Below, piece after piece: positions 13,556 through 19,297 of a stretch of DNA of 19,297 nt (positions are counted from its first letter, which is position 1; each line of letters begins with the position of its first letter). A model generated the notes under the pieces. That model did not search any database. It saw only the letters and a program-made list of their open reading frames with translations, and was not told the DNA's origin. Both the position numbers and the translations under genes were made by a program. Origin of the DNA: Candidatus Pacearchaeota archaeon (lineage in GTDB: Archaea > Nanoarchaeota > Nanoarchaeia > Pacearchaeales > GW2011-AR1); contig NZER01000463.1 in NCBI GenBank assembly GCA_002690445.1, positions 1 to 19,297 on the forward strand, written 5' to 3'.

Positions 13556-13725
13556 CGAAAGCGGGCACCTTCGTGCCCAAGTCCTTCCCCGACGACCCCG
13601 CGATCAAAAGTGGGAGCGAACCCCCCGGCCTGGCGTCGGAATATGGCGGCTTCAAGGGCGGCACGGAGAAGATCGACCGCACCGGTGGCGGGAACCTGGA
13701 AGGCGAGTTCCCCCCGACAAGCTGA
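13525..13725 (+). CDS. Small hydrophilic protein overlapping the Wzy-like gene
   Basis: The ATG at 13525 has GGGAG about 8 nt upstream and overlaps the last 31 nt of the Wzy-like gene; ATG at 13510 or 13552 are alternatives. The 66-residue product is Gly/Pro/Asp/Lys-rich with no hydrophobic core, and looks disordered, with EPPGLASEYGGFKGG near the middle. Such peptides can be tail-assembly or head-completion adaptors, but nothing specific is recognised. Confidence 0.5.
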   Translation: MPEDSRDIGMTKAGTFVPKSFPDDPAIKSGSEPPGLASEYGGFKGGTEKIDRTGGGNLEGEFPPTS

Positions 13726-13740
13726 CGAGAGAGGCGAGAA

Positions 13741-14037
13741 ATGACCGAAGACCTCATCAAGATTCGGACCCACAACAAGGTTAACCTCTTCCTGGAAGAC
13801 CCGGTGGACGCGGAAGAAGGTGTCTACCAGATCCGGGCCGAGATCGACACGAACACCTCGAAAGCGTTTCTGTTGTCGGAGCATGAATGGTCGGAATTGA
13901 TCAGGGTGCTTGCGGAGCGCGGAGCGCGGGTATGCGGGCTTTCTCCTGCCGAATACCTCGGGGGATTCATCGAGACGGGTGTCATGGATGAGAAGGACAT
14001 GCCCTCGAAGGGGAAGGCGAAAAAGGAGAAGGCGTGA
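13741..14037 (+). CDS. Small acidic protein of unknown function
   Basis: The ATG at 13741 has GAGAGG upstream with an A-rich spacer. The 98-residue product starts with a strand-rich unit (IKIRTHNKVNLFL, VYQIRAEIDTNTSKAFLL), then a helix SEHEWSELIRVLAERGARV, and ends in a highly basic Lys-rich tail with DEKDMPSKGKAKKEKA. It is a plausible small alpha/beta domain with a flexible tail. I do not recognise it. Its 3' end (AAAAAGGAGAAGG) doubles as the ribosome site of the next gene, so the two are coupled. Confidence 0.6.
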   Translation: MTEDLIKIRTHNKVNLFLEDPVDAEEGVYQIRAEIDTNTSKAFLLSEHEWSELIRVLAERGARVCGLSPAEYLGGFIETGVMDEKDMPSKGKAKKEKA

Positions 14038-14168
14038 CCTGGATTCTGCTGGGCGCGTTCCTCGGTTTCATCCTCTTCCTCATGGTGATCGGGTCGGGGG
14101 TCGATAAAAGAGGGCCGGACTTTTGGCGAATTTCACAGACTGGGATGACATCACTGATGAGGCCCTGA
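14034..14168 (+). CDS. 44-residue single-pass membrane protein
   Basis: This gene is easy to miss because it is short and begins with GTG. The GTG at 14034 overlaps the stop of the preceding gene (GTGA) and has a near-perfect AGGAG with a 5-nt spacer. The product has a hydrophobic segment of about 18 residues (ILLGAFLGFILFLMVIGS, residues 4-21) then a basic tail. The last 46 nt overlap the start of the connector gene. It could be a small holin-like, membrane-anchor or exclusion protein. The long hydrophobic stretch and strong ribosome site make it likely to be real. Confidence 0.6.
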   Translation: MTWILLGAFLGFILFLMVIGSGVDKRGPDFWRISQTGMTSLMRP

Positions 14169-15007
14169 AGGACGCCGGAGAGGACAACTCCGATACCGGC
14201 GGGGACTACTACTCCGACCGATTTCGGTACGCGACCGAGGCATATGTCGCCCTCTGGGGGTACAAGCCGTGGAAGTTCTCGATGGCGGCCACGCCGGGTT
14301 CGCTGAACTCGGTGGCGCCGATCACGGGCATCACGGGTGCCATCACCATCGACACGACCTCCCTGGTCCTCAGCGCCGCCCAGACGCCGGACCTGGACGA
14401 CCGGAAGATCCTCATCAATAACCGCCCTTACCGGATCTCTGCCCATACCGGAGGCGCAACCGCCGTGACCCTCGGATCGGCTTTTCAGGAGGCCACCGTG
14501 ACGGCCGCCAGGGTGGTCATCTTCCGCGACGAGTACGACATCAGCGGCATCACGCGCCTGGGTTCCCCCGCCTTCTGCCGGGATATGTTCAACGGCGACA
14601 GGATCATCAGGGTCGGGGACGAGGACAGACGGATCCAGCGCCAACTGGCGGACCCGTCAGGGGGCGACCCGAGAGTGTTCACGATGCTGACGGACGCGAT
14701 CCTGGCCTTCGATTACTACCCGACGCGGCAACAGCGGTACGAGATCCCCTACCAGGAGTATCCGGTGGATGCGTCCACGGGCGTGACGCCGGACTGGCCC
14801 CGCCAGTGGAGGTTCATCCTGCGGGATTACATGGCGCACCTCATCCTTCTGGATAAGGGCGATTCAAAGGCGGGCGACAAGTTCCTGAAGATTTTCGGCA
14901 CCCGGAACACGGACGGCGACATCGACCGGATGGAGGCGGCGTTGAACTGGAATCAGGGCCTCGGCCGCGTCAGGAACACCTCAATTTATACGGGGGACGT
15001 GCCGTAA
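14123..15007 (+). CDS. Head-tail connector/adaptor-like protein
   Basis: The TTG at 14123 has GAGGG about 8 nt upstream. The 294-residue product starts with an acidic helix and then Tyr/Trp-rich segments (RFRYATEAYVALWGYKPWKFS). A beta unit follows (ITIDTTSLVLSAAQTPDLDDRKILINNRPYRIS), then FRDEYDISGITRLGSPAFCRDMF, and a helical C terminus with WRFILRDYMAHLILLDKGDSKAGDKF. This order resembles the podoviral head-tail connector (tail tubular protein A-like, or P22 gp4-type adaptor) that joins portal to nozzle. Position right before the nozzle gene supports it. The start by TTG and the 46-nt overlap with the small membrane gene are unusual. The exact subfamily is uncertain. Confidence 0.7.
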   Translation: MANFTDWDDITDEALKDAGEDNSDTGGDYYSDRFRYATEAYVALWGYKPWKFSMAATPGSLNSVAPITGITGAITIDTTSLVLSAAQTPDLDDRKILINNRPYRISAHTGGATAVTLGSAFQEATVTAARVVIFRDEYDISGITRLGSPAFCRDMFNGDRIIRVGDEDRRIQRQLADPSGGDPRVFTMLTDAILAFDYYPTRQQRYEIPYQEYPVDASTGVTPDWPRQWRFILRDYMAHLILLDKGDSKAGDKFLKIFGTRNTDGDIDRMEAALNWNQGLGRVRNTSIYTGDVP

Positions 15008-16620
15008 TGGTGTACCGCGGAATCACAGCGCCGATCCCCATCGGGGAGTTGGGAGTGGACGGGCGGAAGAACCCGGACGTTATCGCACCCGGGGCCCTCC
15101 GCGTGGGCGAATCCATCGCTTTCAGCGGTAGGATCATCGGCCACGAGGGCGGGGCCGAGAAGCTGGACTCGAATGGCATCTCGGGGACCCCCGGCTTCCT
15201 GGGTCTCCACGACTGGCACCCGGACGTTGACACCCAGAGGCTCGTCTCCTACTGCGACGACGGGAAGATTTACAAAGAGGTGGACGACGACCTGGACAGT
15301 GTTGAGCTCAAGGACGGGCTGAACCGCTCGGTCCTGGGGCAGTTCATCTCCGGCGGCAACGAGGTGTTCAATGCGGGCCGGTCCCTCTTCTTCTGCAACG
15401 GCCAGGACACCGTGCAAGTCCTTGATGCGGACGGGAGCACGATGGGCGACATCGAGAACCCCGCGACGGATTGGGCGACGGTCCCGGTCATGAACATGGT
15501 GGTCCACGGGAACTCGGGCGGGGGCGCGGCTGTCGGCGGATATATGTGGGCGCTCGCGGGCAAACGGGTCTACCGCTCATCGGCCACCGACCACGAGAAC
15601 TACACGGGCACGAGCTATCAACTCCTCGTCCCCGGGATCGCCCTCGAACTGAGAGCGGGGATCGTCTTCAACGGCATCCTCTACGTGTTCGGCGACAAGG
15701 GGGTGGCATGGCTCGACGACTCCAGCACGGACGATTCCAAGTGGGGTTTCAAGGCCAAGTCCACGCAGATCGGCATAGCGTCGCCCCAGGCCCTCGTGGG
15801 CATCGGGAACGACGATGTAATGTTCATGGACACCTTCGGGGACTTTCAGCTCCTGACGGCCGTCCTGGAGCTTTCCAGGGAGTCGGGGGACGCGAAGCCC
15901 TCAAGCCTGTCCAACGCCCTCGGGTTGAACGACTACATGCGCGACAACGTGAACCTGAGCCGGTTGGACAAGGTGACGATGGCCTGGTATCCCGACCGGC
16001 GCGAGGTCCATGTCTCCGTCCCGTCTAAGGGATCGCAGACGCCGGACCTCCGGCTCGTGTTTGACTTCGAGAACCGGCAAAACCCGAAGTTCCGCCACTC
16101 CGAGCGGGACGCGCCCCATGTGATCACCTCCCGCGAGCATCCCACGGAAGGGATCGAGAAGCCCATCTTCGGCGACGGCGCCGGGCAAGTGTACCTGATG
16201 GACACGGCAACCCCTTCGAAGGATTCGGCCGGCTACGACAAGAAGTGGGAGATCCATCCGGTGGACTTCGACTATTTTGACCCGAGGCTGAAGTACATCA
16301 AAAAGAACTTTGACTTCCTCGGGTTCACCTATCGCTCGCTCGGCCTCCAGACGATCACGGTGACGCCCATCATCGACGGCTCCCGGAAGAACAGCACGAC
16401 GTATGAAATGCAGGGGCCGGGGGCAAAGCTCGGGGAATTCAAACTCGGCACGGACGCGCTCGGTGGTGGCGCGGGCAACTTCACGCGGGAGAAGAAGATT
16501 TACGGCTCGGGCGTTGCGCTCGGATTCGAGGTCCTGGAGTCGGGCGAGGTCGGGTTCGAGATCACAGGCGCATATGCGAAGTTTAAGGTCGGTGGCAGCA
16601 AACCCTCGGCGTTCAACTAA
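15007..16620 (+). CDS. Tail nozzle/stabilisation-like protein
   Basis: The ATG at 15007 overlaps the connector stop (TAATG) and yields 537 residues. The start GITAPIPIGELGVDGRKNPDVIAPGALRVGE is the type of N terminus seen in podoviral nozzle or P22 gp10-like proteins. Many short strand-turn units follow, among them WALAGKRVYRS, GILYVFGDKGVAWLDD and RLVFDFENRQNPKF, consistent with a beta-propeller. Such proteins form the six-fold tube below the connector through which DNA leaves. Gene order connector, nozzle, fibre, ejection protein matches this. No catalytic residues are evident. Family call by pattern only. Confidence 0.78.
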   Translation: MVYRGITAPIPIGELGVDGRKNPDVIAPGALRVGESIAFSGRIIGHEGGAEKLDSNGISGTPGFLGLHDWHPDVDTQRLVSYCDDGKIYKEVDDDLDSVELKDGLNRSVLGQFISGGNEVFNAGRSLFFCNGQDTVQVLDADGSTMGDIENPATDWATVPVMNMVVHGNSGGGAAVGGYMWALAGKRVYRSSATDHENYTGTSYQLLVPGIALELRAGIVFNGILYVFGDKGVAWLDDSSTDDSKWGFKAKSTQIGIASPQALVGIGNDDVMFMDTFGDFQLLTAVLELSRESGDAKPSSLSNALGLNDYMRDNVNLSRLDKVTMAWYPDRREVHVSVPSKGSQTPDLRLVFDFENRQNPKFRHSERDAPHVITSREHPTEGIEKPIFGDGAGQVYLMDTATPSKDSAGYDKKWEIHPVDFDYFDPRLKYIKKNFDFLGFTYRSLGLQTITVTPIIDGSRKNSTTYEMQGPGAKLGEFKLGTDALGGGAGNFTREKKIYGSGVALGFEVLESGEVGFEITGAYAKFKVGGSKPSAFN

Positions 16621-16630
16621 GGCTAGTGAA

Positions 16631-17803
16631 ATGAAGAAGAGACCCAAAGTCCGCACCCATCTGAATGTATTGACCGGCCTCCTTATCTTCCTCGTCTCGT
16701 TCGTGTCCGTCGTAACCTTCATGGGCGCCTACCCCTACGATCCCACGGATCGGGCGGATGGGACGGTTCTGACCCACACGATCTACAACACCGATCACGA
16801 TGACATGGCGATTAACATCGGGTTGCCCGGGAACATCGACGACATCTCGGCCAACGCCACGGACATGAAGGTCGTCGTTGACCCCGGGGAAGTCGGGACC
16901 GAATCCCTGGCGACGACGCTGAAGGGCGAGATCCAGCGCATCCGCAACATCATCAAGGAGATCACCGGCGAAGACCAGTGGTACGTGTCGCCCACGAATA
17001 CGCTCCAGGGCCTTGTCGGGGCGACGCAGAATATCCTCCGCTTCGGCGACTTCGAGAGCAAGAGTTCGGCCACAACAACCGTAGCGCCTGATGGATGGTC
17101 GCTCGTCGGCACCCCCTCGGCGATCACCCTCGGCGCCTCGGATGCGAGCGAGGCCGGGGCCAATAAGATCGCGGTCACGGCGGACGCGGCGGCTGAAGGC
17201 ATCTCGCAGACGATCACGGCCACGCGCCTGAAGGCTTCGACGAAATACACGATCTGGGGGAAGTACAAGGTAGGTTCGGGCGATTCGGCGACCGTCTCGA
17301 CCACGGGCGCGGACACGAATTGCTCACAGACCTCTTTGAGCGCAACGACGTTTACCGCCGTCACCTGTACCTTCACCACCGACTCGACCCCGACGAGCGT
17401 TGTCCTCCAGCTCCTGACCGATCTTGCGACGAACGTTGCCCACTGGGATAACTTTGTGGTGATGGAGGGGAACTTCACGCCGGGCCGGTTCGTCCCCGAC
17501 TTCGGTTCGACCGGCGGGATCTTCGCCTGGGCGAAGGGGACGAACAGCGGGACGCCGGACATTACGCTCGGGAGCGGGTTCACGGATACCGTCGGCGACA
17601 GCGGCACCGGGAATTTCGTCCTCAACTTCACGCACACCCTGGCCGACTCGAATTACGCGGTGTTCTGCACCTCCGTAGGGGGGGCGGACGGCACGGATGA
17701 CACATGCAAGGTGGTGAGCCAGTCCACCACGCAGATTACCCTTCAGACGACGGCCAACAATTCCCAATCGGACGCATCTTGGACCGTCCTGGTGATACGA
17801 TGA
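16631..17803 (+). CDS. Fibre-like protein with carbohydrate-binding module and N-terminal membrane segment
   Basis: The ATG at 16631 lies 10 nt after the previous stop; the frame is open further back, but that part is shadow. The 390-residue product carries a GTVLTHTIYNTDHDDM unit (residues about 44-59), typical of the N-terminal part of tail fibres. A middle module with ILRFGDFESKSSA, PDGWSLVGTPSA, ASTKYTIWGKYKV and AHWDNFVVMEG resembles a CBM4/9-type carbohydrate-binding domain. The C-terminal DITLGSGFTDTVGDSGTGNFVLNFTHTLADSNYAVF domain looks like a fibre-tip head. The oddity is at the start: KKRPKVR then about 20 hydrophobic residues (11-31), a signal-anchor-like segment with no AxA cleavage site. 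A receptor-binding role is likely; why it needs a membrane segment is unknown. Confidence 0.78.
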   Translation: MKKRPKVRTHLNVLTGLLIFLVSFVSVVTFMGAYPYDPTDRADGTVLTHTIYNTDHDDMAINIGLPGNIDDISANATDMKVVVDPGEVGTESLATTLKGEIQRIRNIIKEITGEDQWYVSPTNTLQGLVGATQNILRFGDFESKSSATTTVAPDGWSLVGTPSAITLGASDASEAGANKIAVTADAAAEGISQTITATRLKASTKYTIWGKYKVGSGDSATVSTTGADTNCSQTSLSATTFTAVTCTFTTDSTPTSVVLQLLTDLATNVAHWDNFVVMEGNFTPGRFVPDFGSTGGIFAWAKGTNSGTPDITLGSGFTDTVGDSGTGNFVLNFTHTLADSNYAVFCTSVGGADGTDDTCKVVSQSTTQITLQTTANNSQSDASWTVLVIR

Positions 17804-18306
17804 TGACCGAGACCTACGAAGCCATCATCGCCGCCGATGTCAGGACGGCCATGGGGGATGACGAGGAACTGTTCCTGGGGCTTTGGGGGGAACTGGTGGA
17901 GACGCAAGCGGGTTTTGGCGGCGACATGCTGTGGACCCCGAGGACGAAGGGCTTCTTTGCCCAGGTCTTCCGCTCCTACGTCCAGGGACTCACGGAGGGG
18001 ATCGTGGTCTTTGGGGCATTCGACAACGCGGTGCTGATGTGGGGAAGCGCGGGTGAATCCCCCTGGGACAGCACCCTCGGGAAACGCGCGGAGGCATGGG
18101 GCACCTACGTCCGGCCCGGTTATCAGGGGCAGGGCTGGTCAAAGAAGATCCGGGAAGAAGGGAAGCGGTATCTCCTCCTTATGGGGTTTGAGTCACTTGT
18201 CGGCGGCCCGCTTATCGGAAACGACGCAGGGCGGGAGTCATGGATAGAATTCGGCGCTGAAAAGACCCAGGAAGTCTATCGGGTTAGGCTGGGAGCGAAG
18301 GCATGA
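17800..18306 (+). CDS. GNAT-family N-acetyltransferase
   Basis: The ATG at 17800 overlaps the preceding stop (ATGATGA); the second ATG three nt later is equally possible. The 168-residue product has the GNAT acetyl-CoA motif YQGQGWSKKIREEG (Gln109, Gly110, Gln111, Gly112) after a GTYVRPG strand. A helix-strand segment YLLLMGFESLVGGPLIGNDAGRESWIEFGAEK is the usual motif-B region with a C-terminal VYRVRL strand. Such enzymes transfer acetyl from acetyl-CoA to an amine of a protein, sugar or small molecule; the substrate is unknown. It is cytosolic. Its position between a fibre-type gene and an ejection-type gene could mean host or virion protein modification. Confidence 0.82.
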   Translation: MMTETYEAIIAADVRTAMGDDEELFLGLWGELVETQAGFGGDMLWTPRTKGFFAQVFRSYVQGLTEGIVVFGAFDNAVLMWGSAGESPWDSTLGKRAEAWGTYVRPGYQGQGWSKKIREEGKRYLLLMGFESLVGGPLIGNDAGRESWIEFGAEKTQEVYRVRLGAKA

Positions 18307-19297
18307 AATCCATCCGTGAAATGCGAAATCCCCTAGTCCCTTTCGAGGGCTTCCACGGGGTTGCTGAATGGATCGTCGGGGGCGCCATCATCGGCTCTGC
18401 CATTATCAGTGGCGTGATGAGCAAAGGCGGGGGCGGGGGCGGGATCGGCCCAGCCGCCACCATCCCGAACCAAGAGCTAAACCCGCGCGAGACGGAACTC
18501 TTGGGCCAGGTGGGCAGTATAAGAGACCAGATCCAGGGCGAGACTGACCGGATGAAGCGGGACGCCTTCGCCTTCGCCCAAAAGGTTGAGGACGGGCTCA
18601 TCGAGCACAAGCAGAGGGTGGCCGAGCAGGAGGCCCGCCTCCAGGGGGTCCTGGACAACCCCCTGAGCAAACAGGCTAGGGATCTAAAGGTGGAGGCGTT
18701 CACGGAGGCGATGCGGCTCATCACCGACCCCACCGCCACCGACCCGCTGACCTCGGAGGTTTTTCGCCAAGCGAACAAGGTGAGGCATGAAGAGCTTCGG
18801 CGTGCCGGATTCACGGAACTCGGGTTCTCGACCCCACAGATCGAGTCGGACGCCGCGTTCGAGAAGGAGCGGGCCATCGCCTTTGACGTGGCGCGAAGGG
18901 CGAACATCAGAGACCTTGCCGGTGTCGGCACCCCCCTGGAGAACATAGAGCAAGCGAACAGGCGCTTCGCCATCGGAAGATTCGGGCAACTCGTGAACGC
19001 GCCCCTAGAGCGCCTGGGGGTGCAGGGCGCACTGAGGCCCTTGACGGACGTTGGGGGCATTGGTCTCAGGGGCGCACAGGCGCAGTTGAATCCTCTGGCG
19101 TTGCAGTTGGCCACGTTCGGGGATCTTCGTAAAGCCAACACCAGCACGCAAAGCCAGAACACGGTGGCGCAGAACGAGGTATCCAGGCTGAGGGGCATCT
19201 TGGCGAACCAGAGCAACATCGCGACGCAATCGGGCATCGGGAACCTCCTTGGTATCGGGATCCAGACGTTGGCGAAAAGCTACGGGGGCGGCACCAC
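18303..19297 (+). CDS. Ejection (internal virion)-type protein, N-terminal part
   Basis: The ATG at 18303 overlaps the GNAT stop (ATGA), and the frame stays open to the window edge, so 331 residues are visible and the C terminus is missing. The start is followed by a short membrane-like stretch WIVGGAIIGSAIISGVM (about residues 24-40) and a Gly run, then long amphipathic Gln/Glu/Arg helices, for example VGSIRDQIQGETDRMKRD and VEDGLIEHKQRVAEQEARLQ, and more Gln/Asn/Ala-rich helices. This layout of a Gly-rich hydrophobic start with long helical body is seen in podoviral internal proteins ejected with the DNA to form the trans-envelope channel. Position after the tail genes fits. Family by style only. 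Confidence 0.7.
   Translation, partial: MKSIREMRNPLVPFEGFHGVAEWIVGGAIIGSAIISGVMSKGGGGGGIGPAATIPNQELNPRETELLGQVGSIRDQIQGETDRMKRDAFAFAQKVEDGLIEHKQRVAEQEARLQGVLDNPLSKQARDLKVEAFTEAMRLITDPTATDPLTSEVFRQANKVRHEELRRAGFTELGFSTPQIESDAAFEKERAIAFDVARRANIRDLAGVGTPLENIEQANRRFAIGRFGQLVNAPLERLGVQGALRPLTDVGGIGLRGAQAQLNPLALQLATFGDLRKANTSTQSQNTVAQNEVSRLRGILANQSNIATQSGIGNLLGIGIQTLAKSYGGGT

Noticed and set aside
14020..14037. AAAAAGG run as a programmed -1 frameshift site
   Set aside because: It is not a proper X-XXY-YYZ heptamer, lies at the end of the gene, and is better explained as the ribosome site for the GTG at 14034.
16403..16630. Upstream extension of the anchored fibre-like gene
   Set aside because: The added residues are an Arg/Ser-rich shadow of the nozzle gene; ATG at 16631 directly precedes the basic-hydrophobic signal segment.
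18284..19237. Long open frame on the - strand (317 codons)
   Set aside because: It is antisense to the coupled + strand gene that starts at 18303. The + frame has phage-like helical composition, a coupled start and open ending at the window edge, while the - product is a Ser/Arg/Leu-rich translation typical of antisense in GC-rich DNA.
1..19297. CRISPR array, insertion sequence, integrase or rRNA
   Set aside because: No regularly spaced repeats, no transposase or recombinase motifs and no rRNA-like stretches were seen on either strand.

Overview
The window is a GC-rich stretch of a tailed-phage genome (or prophage) with podovirus-type virion genes. All supported genes lie on the + strand in one tightly packed, translationally coupled block: terminase, portal, scaffold, an N4-gp56-like major capsid protein, a connector, a propeller-like nozzle, a fibre-like protein and the start of a glycine-rich, helical ejection-type protein. 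No integrase, repressor or replication gene lies inside the window, so virulent versus temperate cannot be decided. Lipoprotein and Sec signals, Shine-Dalgarno sites and an O-antigen polymerase/ligase-like gene point to a Gram-negative bacterial host; no taxon can be named from sequence alone.

Layout. 1-206 is the end of an unidentified helical protein. 207-456 is non-coding and holds a two-part hairpin, an imperfect direct repeat and a putative promoter; it lies next to the terminase genes and could also carry the packaging site. 457-3066 holds an alpha/beta hydrolase, a probable small terminase and the large terminase. 3066-6509 is an accessory block between TerL and portal: a ParB-box-like mini-protein, a lipoprotein, tail or fibre-type beta proteins (three with N-terminal signal sequences), and a zinc-ribbon protein. 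6512-8790 is the portal plus a small conserved-looking phage protein. 8768-8957 holds a second putative promoter of the same design, a structured leader or small RNA, and a strong intrinsic terminator. 8958-12356 is scaffold, major capsid and three small genes, one with a signal peptide. 12368-13555 is a multi-pass Wzy/WaaL-type membrane protein embedded in the structural operon. 13525-19297 is small genes (one a 44-residue single-pass membrane protein), connector, nozzle, a carbohydrate-binding fibre-like protein with an N-terminal membrane segment, a GNAT acetyltransferase and the truncated ejection-type protein.

How the parts fit. The core is an ordinary short-tailed-phage packaging and assembly module. 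What is unusual is the envelope-directed set woven into it: a lipoprotein, four proteins with Sec-like signal sequences, a membrane-anchored fibre-like protein and an O-antigen polymerase/ligase-like enzyme, with a cytosolic hydrolase and a GNAT enzyme in the same gene block. I infer, without proof, a late-expressed programme that remodels or decorates the surface of the infected cell, for example for receptor masking, superinfection exclusion or release. Function calls rest on motifs, length and gene order read by eye; no database search was run.
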